Positions 16,226 to 24,937 of a DNA stretch of 64,000 nucleotides are shown here, in pieces. Position 1 is the stretch's first letter. Each line of letters begins with the position of its first letter. The position numbers and the translations under genes are program-made. Location: assembly GCA_050247075.1 (NCBI GenBank), contig JBFWUW010000034.1:1-64000 (forward strand), in the 5' to 3' direction. The notes under the pieces were generated by a model that saw only the letters and a list, made by a program, of their open reading frames with translations, did no database searches and had not been told where the DNA came from. The DNA comes from JBFWUW01 sp050247075 (GTDB lineage: Bacteria > Planctomycetota > Planctomycetia > Pirellulales > JBFWUW01).

Positions 16226-17736
16226 TGCGGCTGTCGCTGGTAGCGGCGGGCATGTTGGCCGTATTCATTCTCGGCACGCCGTCCGCTGTTGCCCAGGAGG
16301 GAACGCACACGCCAGCGCGAACAGATCTACATGTTCCGCGCCCAGTCATGCCCGACCGCGACATGGTCTGGCCGACCCGCGACCAATGGCTGCGCGTGCT
16401 GACACTGCGCGACTACAACACGCGGATCATCTTATTGGGCACGGTGCTGCTTGGCTCTTGCGCCGGCGTGGTCGGCACGTTCATGCTGTTGCGCAAACGG
16501 GCCTTGGTGGGGGATGTGGTCAGCCACGCTTCCCTGCCGGGGATCGCCATTGCATTCTTGTTGATGGAGGCGGTCCGTCCAGGTTCGGGCAAATCACTGC
16601 CCGGGTTGTTGACCGGTGCGCTGCTGGCCGGGTTGCTGGGGGTATCGTGCGTGACGCTCATTCGACGTGCGACCAAGATCAAGGACGATGCCGCACTGGC
16701 CGTTGTGCTGAGCGTCTTTTTCGGCTTGGGGATTGCGCTGTTTACCGTGGTGCAGAAGGTTCCCACGGGCAACTCGGCCGGCCTCAAGGATTTTATCCTG
16801 GGCCGAACCGCAGCCATGATTGCCAGCGATGTGTGGCTCATCGCGTGGGCGGCGCTAGGTGTAATGCTGGTCTGCGGCTTGCTGTTTAAGGAATTTTCCC
16901 TGCTCTGTTTCGACCAGGATTACGCCGCCACGCTTGGTTGGCCCGTAGTGGCGTTGGATCTGGCGTTGATGGCCTTGGTGGTCTGCGTGACCGTGATTGG
17001 GTTGCAAAGTGTTGGGTTGCTGCTGGTGGTGGCGCTGCTGATCGTTCCCGCGGCGGCGGCCCGTTTTTGGACCGACCGGCTGCTGCCGATGGCAATGCTG
17101 GCCGGCGCGTTGGGGGGCGTTAGCGCGTGCTTGGGCGTCATCATCAGCGCGCTGTTGCCAAGATTGGCGGCGGGACCGGTGATTGTGTTGGTGGGGGCCG
17201 CCTGCTTTGTCTTCAGCATGCTGGCCGGGACACGGCGCGGCGTGCTGCGGCGAACTCTGGCACAGCGCCGCTCACAACGCCGGGTTGGGCGGCAAGATCT
17301 GCTGCGGGCGGCCTATGAATGCCTGGAACCAACCTTCCCCGGCGAGGCGCGGCACGCCATTCCGCGAGAAATGACAGCGGCGGTGATTTCGTTCGACCAG
17401 TTGCTGGCGCGGCGGTCTTGGCCGGCGGCACGGTTGCGGCAATTGCTGACCGCGGCAGTTCGCGAAAGCGTGTTTACGCCCGCGGCGGGAGGATACAGGT
17501 TTACGGCGAATGGCGCATTGCAGGCTTTTCACGCGGTGCGTAATCACCGCCTGTGGGAGACCTACCTGGTGACGTACGCCGACGTGGCACCCAGCCAGGT
17601 CGATCGCGATGCCGACCGCATCGAGCATGTGCTAGAACCTGAATTGATCGACGAGCTGGAAGACTTGCTGGCGGAAAGCTATCCCCGGCTGGCCATGCCT
17701 CCCAGCCCGCATCCGTTGCCCGCCACGACGGAGTAA
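16222..17736 (+). CDS. Metal ABC permease fused to a DtxR/MntR-like C-terminal domain (YtgCR-like)
   Basis: 504 residues. Residues 1-25 form a hydrophobic signal-like segment, and about 60-335 form the ABC-3 permease with many membrane helices (GDVVSHASLPGIAIAFL, LLLVVALLIVPAAAARFW). From about 340 there is a soluble part. It carries a winged-helix-like stretch ending GGYRFTANGALQAF, then HRLWETYL (about 440) and DADRIEHVLEPELIDELE (about 465-485). The last two match the metal-binding/dimerisation domain of DtxR/MntR repressors (His, then Asp-x-x-Glu-His). Chlamydia YtgC has the same architecture. Start overlaps the ATPase stop. Confidence 0.88.
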   Translation: MMRLSLVAAGMLAVFILGTPSAVAQEGTHTPARTDLHVPRPVMPDRDMVWPTRDQWLRVLTLRDYNTRIILLGTVLLGSCAGVVGTFMLLRKRALVGDVVSHASLPGIAIAFLLMEAVRPGSGKSLPGLLTGALLAGLLGVSCVTLIRRATKIKDDAALAVVLSVFFGLGIALFTVVQKVPTGNSAGLKDFILGRTAAMIASDVWLIAWAALGVMLVCGLLFKEFSLLCFDQDYAATLGWPVVALDLALMALVVCVTVIGLQSVGLLLVVALLIVPAAAARFWTDRLLPMAMLAGALGGVSACLGVIISALLPRLAAGPVIVLVGAACFVFSMLAGTRRGVLRRTLAQRRSQRRVGRQDLLRAAYECLEPTFPGEARHAIPREMTAAVISFDQLLARRSWPAARLRQLLTAAVRESVFTPAAGGYRFTANGALQAFHAVRNHRLWETYLVTYADVAPSQVDRDADRIEHVLEPELIDELEDLLAESYPRLAMPPSPHPLPATTE

Positions 17737-17740
17737 CCGC

Positions 17741-19153
17741 ATGATGATCGACATAATCGACCGGCTTCGCGGCTGGGGCTCGCTAGACACGTTGATCGTC
17801 CTCACGGCAGCGCTGAGCGCCATGGCTTGCGCATTGCCGGGCGTGTTTCTGGTGCTCAAGCGGCAAAGCATGATGGGCGATGCCTTGAGCCATACCGTGC
17901 TGCCTGGCATTGTGTGCGCATTCCTGTTCGCGCACGCCTTGGCGGTTCGCGGTTGGATTTCGCCCGCTTCCTACGATGCCGCGCAACACGCCATCATGAT
18001 GTTGGGCGCGGCGGCCATTGGTGTGTTTTCGGCCGTATTGACGGAGTGGCTGCAACGCGTGGGCCGGGTGGAAGCCACCGCTGCCCTGGGCGTGGTCTTT
18101 ACCACCCTGTTTGCCTTGGGATTGTTGCTGATTCGCGTGGCGGCCGATAATGTCCATATCGACCCCGATTGCGTGCTGTACGGCACGCTGGAAATCGCCG
18201 TGTATGGCCAAGCCGGCGTGCCGCGGGCCGTGTGGATCAACGGCGGAGTGCTGTCGGTGAACCTGGTGCTGGTGATCGCGTTCTACAAGGAATTGCGGGT
18301 GGCGGCGTTCGACCCGGCCTTGGCGACCACCTTGGGCATTCCGGCCAGGGGCGTGCATTATGTGTTAATGGCCATGACGGCCGTGACCTTGGTGGCGGCG
18401 TTTGAAAGCGTGGGGAGCATCCTGGTGATTGCCATGCTGATTGCGCCGGCGGCCACGGCCTCGCTGTTGACGGAGCGGCTGTCGCGAATGATTGGCCTGA
18501 GCCTGATTTTCGCGGCCGCGGCCGCGGTGGTCGGGCATGGAATGGCCATCTCACTTCCACCCGTTTTGTTTTCGGGGGTCGGCTTTCCCAGCGATGGCGA
18601 TGCCAGCACGGCCGGCATGATGGCCGTGGCCTGCGGATCGTTCTTTTTGGCGGCGGTGTTGTTTTCGCCGCGACAAGGTGTGTTGGGCAAAATACTGCAT
18701 GCCGCGCGGTTTCGGCTCCGAATTGCCGCGGAAGATGTACTTGGTTCGCTCTATCGGCACGAGGAAGCGGCCAATGCGGCGCATGGGCTGCCGCAAGCCC
18801 GCGATCAGGCGCAAGGGATTTCTCCTTGGTTGCGACGGTTGGCAACGTGGCGGCTAACCCGGCAAGGACTATTGGCCGGCACGGCGTCGTCGCTGCATCT
18901 CACTCCGGCGGGGCAGTTGGCGGGCGAGGAGCTGGTTCGTTCGCATCGCCTGTGGGAAAGTTACATGGCCCGGCACTTTCCCCTGCCAGAAGACCACTTG
19001 CACGATACCGCGGCGGTGGTCGAGCACTACCTGGGCCGAGAACTGCAAGAACAATTGGCGGAAGAACTGGAAAGCCCCGCCACCGACCCGCACGGGCGAG
19101 CCATTCCGCCGGTCCCAGCCATCCCATCTCAAGTGGCCGACGACAAGAGATAA
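17741..19153 (+). CDS. Second metal ABC permease, also fused to a DtxR-like dimerisation domain
   Basis: 470 residues. Residues about 15-300 are an ABC-3 family permease (LPGVFLVLKRQSMMGDALSH, ESVGSILVIAMLIAPAATAS). From about 311 comes a soluble extension with LHLTPAGQLAGEELV, SHRLWESYM (about 402), AAVVEHYLGRELQEQL (about 425-440) and the terminal DPHGRAIP (about 449), a motif found at the end of DtxR/MntR dimerisation domains. One expected metal ligand position (three residues before Glu-His) is Ala here, so metal sensing may be altered. Last gene of the operon, four bases after the previous stop. Confidence 0.88.
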   Translation: MMIDIIDRLRGWGSLDTLIVLTAALSAMACALPGVFLVLKRQSMMGDALSHTVLPGIVCAFLFAHALAVRGWISPASYDAAQHAIMMLGAAAIGVFSAVLTEWLQRVGRVEATAALGVVFTTLFALGLLLIRVAADNVHIDPDCVLYGTLEIAVYGQAGVPRAVWINGGVLSVNLVLVIAFYKELRVAAFDPALATTLGIPARGVHYVLMAMTAVTLVAAFESVGSILVIAMLIAPAATASLLTERLSRMIGLSLIFAAAAAVVGHGMAISLPPVLFSGVGFPSDGDASTAGMMAVACGSFFLAAVLFSPRQGVLGKILHAARFRLRIAAEDVLGSLYRHEEAANAAHGLPQARDQAQGISPWLRRLATWRLTRQGLLAGTASSLHLTPAGQLAGEELVRSHRLWESYMARHFPLPEDHLHDTAAVVEHYLGRELQEQLAEELESPATDPHGRAIPPVPAIPSQVADDKR

Positions 19154-19427
19154 AGCAGTTGCCGATTCTATTTTGAGGAAGTTTCTGGCCAAACGGCACG
19201 GTTTCGCCCGAATGAGGATGTTATTTCGGGGTGGCTTCCGCCTTGTTCCTGGATGGCGATACGCTCGGCCCGGTAGACGATGCCAGCAGCCGGTTATAGA
19301 GTTGGATATACGGCAGGCGTGCGCGTCGTGCCTGAATTACCCATTTCAACATTAGCGCGCCGCATGGTGGCCGATACAATACGCCCCCCGTGGCGGTTGC
19401 CCCAATGTATGACGTGCAATTGAACTC

Positions 19428-20078
19428 ATGCCCGATCTGCTGCCTTATCTGCTGCCGGCTATCCTTTTGATCCTGACAGGATCGGGGCTGCCGATTCCGG
19501 AAGAGGCAATCGTGGTAGGCGCGGGCGTGGCGGCTTCTCTGGGGACCATCAACCCTTGGGGCGGGGTGCTGGCGTGCATTCTTGGTGCCTTGTTGGGCGA
19601 TCTGCTGGCCTACTACATTGGCCGCCGATTTGGCCGCGGCATGCTGCAAAAACGCTCCTGGTTCGCCCGACTGATGCATGCCGACCGAGAACGACAGATC
19701 GAGGAGATGATTAGCCGGCACGGCCTCAAGGTCTTCTTCCTGGCCCGATTTTTGGTCGGCCTGCGGGCACCCATCTATTTGACGGCCGGAATTTTGCGGG
19801 TGCCGGTGCGCAAGTTTCTATTGATCGACACCATCAGCGCGCTGGTCGTGATCGGCCTGTTCTACGGTCTGGCATTTCGATACGGCGAAACCGTGGGGAA
19901 ATGGATCCACACCGGCGAAATATGGGTCACGGTAACCGTTGTCGTAGGCTGCTTGGGGGCGGCGATTGCGTTCTGGATCGTCCATCAGCGGCGCAAACGG
20001 GCGGCATCCCTGGACGATTCGGCGGCGACCGGCAATGAACACTCCAAGTCCGACAAAATTCAAAACACGACGATTTGA
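19428..20078 (+). CDS. DedA-family membrane protein (VTT/SNARE-associated domain)
   Basis: 216 residues with four to five membrane helices. The N-terminal reentrant signature GSGLPIPEEAIVVGAG and the later motif FFLARFLVGLRAPIYLTAG (about 105-125) are diagnostic of DedA proteins, which are half-transporters implicated in lipid-carrier recycling and proton-driven homeostasis. The C-terminus is a basic, hydrophilic tail of about 30 residues. The substrate is unknown. It lies 55 bases upstream of the deacetylase gene on the same strand. Confidence 0.9.
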   Translation: MPDLLPYLLPAILLILTGSGLPIPEEAIVVGAGVAASLGTINPWGGVLACILGALLGDLLAYYIGRRFGRGMLQKRSWFARLMHADRERQIEEMISRHGLKVFFLARFLVGLRAPIYLTAGILRVPVRKFLLIDTISALVVIGLFYGLAFRYGETVGKWIHTGEIWVTVTVVVGCLGAAIAFWIVHQRRKRAASLDDSAATGNEHSKSDKIQNTTI

Positions 20079-20133
20079 GACTATTGATTGGTTTTGAGCG
20101 GCCAAGTCTATCCTCCCGCGAGTACAAGCCGTC

Positions 20134-20853
20134 GTGACAGGTACCAGTACCGTAAATGAGCCGCCACTGGATGTCTTGGTCGTGGCACCACATCCGGACG
20201 ATGCCGAACTGGGCATGGGGGGGGCCATCTTGAGGTTTCGGGCGGAAGGCTGGCGCGTGGGCATCTTGGATTTGACCTCGGGCGAGCCTACACCGCATGG
20301 CGGCCCCGCCACCCGTCAGCAAGAGACGGCGGCGGCCACCGCCATTTTGGGAATCGACTGGCGCAAGAATCTAGGCCTGCCCAACCGGTCGCTTGAGCCG
20401 ACCCTGGAAGCACGCCGGGCATTGGCGGGCGTGTTTCGACAGACGCGGGCCCGCTGGCTGTTTTGCCCCTATTGGGTCGACGCCCATCCAGACCACCTGG
20501 CCGCAACGGAACTGACCGAGGCCGCCCGTTTTTGGGCCAAACTCAGCAAGTCCGATCTGCCCGGAGAGCCGCACCACCCGCAGCGCGTGTGGCACTACTC
20601 ATGCGTACATCTGCGCCAAGTCAATCCGCCGGCGATGATCTTGGATATTAGTCCCTATTGGGACGCCAAACGGGCGGCCATTGAGTGCTATCAGTCGCAA
20701 TTCGTGGCGGGCAAGCCGGTGGAGCCGCCGACGTTTGTTGACCGCCTGCGCGATCAAGCCGCCTACTGGGGCTGGGCGATCGGTGCGCGATACGGCGAAC
20801 CCTTCTACAGCCGCGAGCCGCTAGGCTTGCGCAGCATGCGCGACTTGATGTAA
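20134..20853 (+). CDS. bshB1: PIG-L/LmbE-type deacetylase, probable BshB1 (bacillithiol biosynthesis)
   Basis: 239 residues. The zinc motif VAPHPDDAELGMGG (about residues 16-29) and the second motif DAHPDHLAA (about 120) define the LmbE/PIG-L fold. The lengths and the sequences LTSGEPTPHG, RQQETAAATAILGI, NLGLPNRSL and CYQSQF fit the BshB1 subgroup. That subgroup removes acetate from N-acetylglucosaminyl-malate during bacillithiol synthesis. No bshA or bshC is in the window, so the pathway call is inference. GTG start without a clear Shine-Dalgarno. Confidence 0.85.
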   Translation: MTGTSTVNEPPLDVLVVAPHPDDAELGMGGAILRFRAEGWRVGILDLTSGEPTPHGGPATRQQETAAATAILGIDWRKNLGLPNRSLEPTLEARRALAGVFRQTRARWLFCPYWVDAHPDHLAATELTEAARFWAKLSKSDLPGEPHHPQRVWHYSCVHLRQVNPPAMILDISPYWDAKRAAIECYQSQFVAGKPVEPPTFVDRLRDQAAYWGWAIGARYGEPFYSREPLGLRSMRDLM

Positions 20854-20861
20854 CTTGCTCA

Positions 20862-20940
20862 GGGTGCCACTGGCGGCTTGTCCGCCGGTGGAACAGTAGG
20901 TTGTCTCGCCCACTGGCGGGCAAGCCGGCCGGTGGCACCC
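20862..20940. repeat. GGGTGCCACTGGCGG palindromic element
   Basis: The left arm GGGTGCCACTGGCGGCTTG (20862-20880) pairs imperfectly with the right arm ending GGTGGCACCC (20921-20940). It starts 9 bases after the deacetylase stop. Related to 9697-9731. Confidence 0.85.
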
Positions 20941-21142
20941 AAGCCTCCCCAAGGCTCGTTTCCGAGAAGCCACCAACATGCGCCGCGCCGGCGGTTCGGG
21001 CATTGCTAGCGCGCGATTCATGCGGAACCGCCAGTTAGATTACATCGTTGGCGCGGACTTTGCCGATAATGCGGATATTGCCGGTTGAGCGTGCGGCTTG
21101 GTGCGCACCGCCGACAGGCAACGTGCATTCTGGCGGCAACTC

Positions 21143-22237
21143 ATGCGTTCCATCCCCATCAGCAACCCGCGGCCGGCTACATGCCGTGTGGCCTCGCTCG
21201 CGCGACCGCGCCGCGTTAAGCCGTGCGCCGCCCGATCGAATTGGCGGATGGCCTGCTGCCTGATCGGTATTAGCCTGATGGCCGGGTGCCAGTTTCTGCC
21301 GTCCGCCGTCCACAAGCCGGCGGTGTTCAATCCCTATCCGCAATTATCGCGGGTGGCCGTGGCTCCCTTTTTTAATCTCAGTACCGAGCCGACCGTGGAT
21401 GGGCGGCAGTTTGCCTTGCACTACTACAACGAATTGCAATCGGTGCCGGGCTTTGAAGTAGCGCCGATTGGCGTGGTGGAAGAGACGATGAAGGCCCAGT
21501 CATTGGACCTGGCCAGTCCCGCGGATGCCCAGCGCTTGGCGCAAATCCTGGGGGTGGATGCCGTCGTGGTGGGGGCCATCACCGACTATTCTCCCTACTA
21601 CCCGCCGCGTTGCGCCTTCCGCGTGGAATGGTACGCGGCCAATGCCACCTACCATCCCATCCCCGCTGGTTATGGACTTCCCTGGGGCACGCCTCAAGAG
21701 GAGCAGATCCCGGCGCGGCTGGTATTCGAGGCTGAAATGGCCAAAGCCAAGGCCACCATGCAACCTCCTCCCACGATCGCCGGCGGACTATCCGCCGAGG
21801 CCGCTGGTGAGTCTCCCGCCGGCCACCGGGGGGAACGCGGGCCGGTAAAATTGCTGTCGGCGGAAGTGCCGTTGTCGCAGCCACCGCATTCAGCGACTCC
21901 GGCGACGGCAGTGCCGCCGGGCGCGTTGGCCGGTTCAACCGATATGACCGCTTTAATCCCACCGGGCCAATGTGCGCTAGGCGCAATTCAACCCAGCAGC
22001 GAGCCGGTTTTACGGCACACCAAAGGCTTCGAGGGGACCGATGCCGAGTTCATCGCGGCCCTTAAAAACTACGTGAATACCCACGATGACGAGCGTTTTG
22101 GCGGTTGGCAGTCTTATTTGCAGCGCAGCGATGACTTCATTCGCTTCTGCTGCCATCTGCATGTTTACGAGTTATTGTCCGCTCGTGGCGGAGCGGGCGA
22201 AACACGGGTGGTGTGGCGCTGGCCCTCCGACCGATAA
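21143..22237 (+). CDS. Lipoprotein of unknown function
   Basis: About 364 residues from ATG 21143; ATG 21248 (MACCLIGISLMAGC) is an alternative that gives a compact lipoprotein signal with lipobox LMAGC. After it comes RVAVAPFFNLSTEPTVDG and a domain ending in ILGVDAVVVGAITDYSPYYPP. This alternation resembles the CsgG/GNA1162-like fold, in which a lipoprotein builds a nucleotide-hydrolase-like domain. The middle is Pro/Ala-rich and probably disordered. The C-terminal segment contains KGFEGTDAEFIAALKNYVNTHDDERFGGW and looks like a second small domain. Function unknown. Confidence 0.7.
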   Translation: MRSIPISNPRPATCRVASLARPRRVKPCAARSNWRMACCLIGISLMAGCQFLPSAVHKPAVFNPYPQLSRVAVAPFFNLSTEPTVDGRQFALHYYNELQSVPGFEVAPIGVVEETMKAQSLDLASPADAQRLAQILGVDAVVVGAITDYSPYYPPRCAFRVEWYAANATYHPIPAGYGLPWGTPQEEQIPARLVFEAEMAKAKATMQPPPTIAGGLSAEAAGESPAGHRGERGPVKLLSAEVPLSQPPHSATPATAVPPGALAGSTDMTALIPPGQCALGAIQPSSEPVLRHTKGFEGTDAEFIAALKNYVNTHDDERFGGWQSYLQRSDDFIRFCCHLHVYELLSARGGAGETRVVWRWPSDR

Positions 22238-22324
22238 CAACTCTTGGACATCCCGCGTCTGGCGAGGGAATAACGGACTTTCCTTTGCCGCCACTGGCAG
22301 CGAACATGCCTGGCCCGTTTCGTC

Positions 22325-22330
22325 AGGAGG
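22325..22330 (+). promoter_or_regulatory. Shine-Dalgarno that decides a TTG start
   Basis: AGGAGG lies 8 bases before TTG 22339, where the conserved-looking part of the small downstream protein begins. No ATG with comparable spacing exists in this frame. Confidence 0.75.
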
Positions 22331-22338
22331 ACCCAGAC

Positions 22339-22584
22339 TTGAATCAAGACATCAACGTGCTGGCCCTGGTGAAGGGCGAAGAGCGCTACGTATTTCTGTA
22401 CGACGACGCCCACCGGGCCGAGGCCCTGCGGACCTTGGGCCGCTACGCGTCGAACCCCGACCTGAGCTTTACCTGGTACGACGCCGCCGTGCTGAGCCAG
22501 AAGATCCGCCAAGAAGCGGAAAAGCCCGCCGCGCCAACGCCCCGGTTTCATATGCCGCTGCCCAAGGATAGCGGCGAAGCATAA
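22339..22584 (+). CDS. Small conserved-looking protein, TTG start
   Basis: 81 residues beginning LNQDINVLALVKGEERYVFLYDD. It is compact and acidic, with a helix RAEALRTLGRYASNPDLSFTWYDAAVLSQKI. I recall similar short proteins in planctomycetes but can name no function. The frame is open upstream to 22213, where the sequence overlaps the lipoprotein gene. The strong AGGAGG at 22325 fixes the TTG. It lies between the lipoprotein and xerC genes on the same strand. Confidence 0.75.
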   Translation: MNQDINVLALVKGEERYVFLYDDAHRAEALRTLGRYASNPDLSFTWYDAAVLSQKIRQEAEKPAAPTPRFHMPLPKDSGEA

Positions 22585-22652
22585 TCGACGCCTCGGCGAT
22601 GGAATCGCCTCCTACAGGCTGGCCCGCGGAGTCCGATAGCACAAACAGATCC

Positions 22653-23555
22653 ATGAATGCTGAAGCGGAACGGTTCTTGCAATACCTGCGCGTGGAGCGG
22701 AATGCTTCTCCCCTGACGCTGAAGAGCTATCGCGAGGATCTCACGGCGCTGGAAGAGTTCTTGAAGGACTCGCATGGCGGCCGTTGTCCGGCCGCGCCGC
22801 GGATCTCGACCCTCGACCTGCGCGGTTACGTCTCGGGCATGCACTCGGCGGAGTATGCCCGCGCGACGATCTCGCGCCGTCTGGCCTCGCTGCGTAGCTT
22901 CTTTCGCTTTGGCCAGCGTGAAGGCTGGATCAAGAATAACCCCGCCCGGCCGCTGCGCAACCCGCGGAAGGCACAGCGCCTGCCGCACTATCTATCGACG
23001 GATGACGTTGGCAAGCTCCTTTCGGCACCGCCGGTCGATGACCCGCAGGGGCTGCGCGACCGGGCTATTCTGGAAACCATGTACTCGGCCGGGCTGCGCG
23101 TCAGTGAGTGCGTCGGCCTGGACGAGGGTGACATCGACTTCGAACAAGGCGTGTTGATGGTCCGCGGCAAGGGACGCCGCGAGCGGCTGTCACCTCTCGG
23201 TTCATTCGCCATCCGCGCGCTGAAGCAGTGGTATGGCGTGCGCAAGCCGCACGCCAAAGAGCCCGCGGGCGTGCGGGCACCCGTGTTTCTGAACCGGTTT
23301 GGCCGGCGTTTGACGACGCGCAGCGTCGGCCGCATGCTGGAGAAATACCTGAAGGCCACCGGCCTGGACCGCCGGACGACGCCGCATACGCTGCGGCACA
23401 GCTTTGCCACGCATCTGGTGGACCGCGGGGCCGATATTCGCAGCGTGCAAGAGCTGCTGGGCCACAAGAGCCTGGTGACCACGCAGATCTACACGCACCT
23501 CAGCACGGCCAATCTGCTGGCGGCCTATGAAAAGGCGCACCCGCGTGCCAAGTGA
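22653..23555 (+). CDS. xerC: Tyrosine recombinase XerC
   Basis: About 300 residues from ATG 22653. The N-terminal SAM-like core-binding domain opens AERFLQYLRVERNASPLTLKSY. The catalytic domain carries all expected residues: Arg in GLRVSE, Lys in KGRRER, the HxxR box in HTLRHSFATH, His in LLGHKSL and the Tyr nucleophile in QIYTHLS. XerC with XerD resolves chromosome dimers at dif. No integrase-type att site or mobile cargo lies nearby, so the housekeeping role is favoured. Confidence 0.9.
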   Translation: MNAEAERFLQYLRVERNASPLTLKSYREDLTALEEFLKDSHGGRCPAAPRISTLDLRGYVSGMHSAEYARATISRRLASLRSFFRFGQREGWIKNNPARPLRNPRKAQRLPHYLSTDDVGKLLSAPPVDDPQGLRDRAILETMYSAGLRVSECVGLDEGDIDFEQGVLMVRGKGRRERLSPLGSFAIRALKQWYGVRKPHAKEPAGVRAPVFLNRFGRRLTTRSVGRMLEKYLKATGLDRRTTPHTLRHSFATHLVDRGADIRSVQELLGHKSLVTTQIYTHLSTANLLAAYEKAHPRAK

Positions 23556-23564
23556 GCTTTTTCT

Positions 23565-23590
23565 CCCTCTCCCGGAGTACCGGTAGAGGG
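23565..23590. repeat. CCCTCTCCC palindrome between convergent genes
   Basis: CCCTCTCCCGGAGTACCGGTAGAGGG, 10 bases after the xerC stop and preceded by TTTTT. It may act as a bidirectional terminator. Same family as the elements at 52633, 58794 and 58859. Confidence 0.8.
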
Positions 23591-23641
23591 GGGCGTGAAG
23601 CCGAAGTTATTCCGTGCGAGTTCCCAACGGCAAACCGATAT

Positions 23642-24841
23642 TCAATCGGTGTCTTGCCGCGGCAGCAGGATTTTTCGCAATTCTCCACCGTCGGCACGCA
23701 CGGCTAATTGCACGGTTGGCCCGGTCGTTTCCAGCAATAGTCTCAGTTCGTGCAAGCGATAATCCGAGGCGACCTTGGCCGCGGCAAACTCCACCACGTC
23801 ACCTGTCCGCACGCCAGCAACCGCGGCGCGGGAGTTTCGCCGCACGCTATGCACAAAGGTAGCGCCATCTCTCCGTAGCAGCGCCAGCCCGCTTCCTTGA
23901 ACGGGAAACCGGCTGGCGGCGTGGCCAGGTTTGCGGGGACCAAGCACCAGTCGATCGTGCGGAAAGTCAAAAGTCGGGCTGAATTGCATCAAGGCGGAGA
24001 GTCCCAAGAGATTCAAGCCCTCGGGATGTTCGCTGGCACGGATTTTGTTCAGTGTTGGCCCCTCTTGCAGGGCCAGTTCGTCGAGGACGCCGGTGCGAAT
24101 TTCGTGAAACTTGTCAACGCGCGAAGTCGCCACCGCATATAACGTCTTGATTGCGCCGCGCCGTTCCAGGTTCTGGTACAAAGGCTGGGCCAGATCGACG
24201 ATCGGCTCCAGCGAGAAATTGCCCGTGTCGAGGATCAAATCATCGGCAACGCTCCCCCCTAGCGTCGTGCGAATGGTAGGCGTGCCGCTTCTGCGCCACC
24301 GCACGGTGATCGCCGGTTCGGCGCTTTCGGGGGCCTGTTTCCAGATTTGCAGCAGTCCCGCGTCGGCATCGATATGCAGGACGAAGTCGCGCAACAAGTC
24401 GATGCCGATAATCCCCATCACTTCGTGGCCGGTCGATTCGCGAATTCGCGTCAGGTCGCCCCGCCAGACGGATCGCGCCACAAATGGCGGCAACCCCGCG
24501 ATGGCGAACTGCCGCGCGGTTGCGGTTTCCATCGTTCCCGCGCCGATTACCCGCACCCTGCGGGACGCTCGGCCGGCCGGCATGGCAAGGGCCGCGCTAA
24601 GCCGCGTGTCAAAGGTGGTCGTCGAGAAGCCCGTATCGACCATGAAGGAATAAGTACGGCCGGCCACCTCGACGGGTACCAGCAGCAAGTCACCATCGGT
24701 AAATACGGGGAACTCCGCCACGATATTGTCCGGACGACCTTCACCCGCGGATGCATCGCTCGCCGGTCGCTCCTGGGCAGCCATCCAGGGCGTACAGCAT
24801 GCGCAGGCCCCCGCCACTACCATCCCGAGGCCAAGACGCAT
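23642..24841 (-). CDS. Exported retropepsin-like aspartic protease with a C-terminal PDZ domain
   Basis: About 399 residues from ATG 24841, chosen because AAAGGA sits about 8 bases upstream (ATG 24850 and the frame to 24922 are alternatives). A signal peptide (MRLGLGMVVAGACACC) comes first. There are two aspartyl-protease half motifs, SFMVDTGFSTTTF (about 75) and LILDTGNFSLEP (about 200), as in single-chain or tandem retropepsins. The C-terminal 90 residues (SGLALLRRDGATFVHSV, then AAVAGVRTGDVVEF) are a PDZ domain. It is probably a periplasmic protease; the substrate is unknown. Confidence 0.8.
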   Translation of the reverse strand: MRLGLGMVVAGACACCTPWMAAQERPASDASAGEGRPDNIVAEFPVFTDGDLLLVPVEVAGRTYSFMVDTGFSTTTFDTRLSAALAMPAGRASRRVRVIGAGTMETATARQFAIAGLPPFVARSVWRGDLTRIRESTGHEVMGIIGIDLLRDFVLHIDADAGLLQIWKQAPESAEPAITVRWRRSGTPTIRTTLGGSVADDLILDTGNFSLEPIVDLAQPLYQNLERRGAIKTLYAVATSRVDKFHEIRTGVLDELALQEGPTLNKIRASEHPEGLNLLGLSALMQFSPTFDFPHDRLVLGPRKPGHAASRFPVQGSGLALLRRDGATFVHSVRRNSRAAVAGVRTGDVVEFAAAKVASDYRLHELRLLLETTGPTVQLAVRADGGELRKILLPRQDTD

Positions 24842-24937
24842 GGTGGACATCCTTTCGCGGGCACCGCACGGAGTGTTCCACCCCTGCTGGAACAACTCTG
24901 ATTCTGGCCTTCCCGCGAGCAACCCGCAACCCCGCGG

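Noticed and set aside
22653..23555. Integrase of a mobile island
   Set aside because: Sequence and length fit housekeeping XerC; no att repeats or cargo genes around it.
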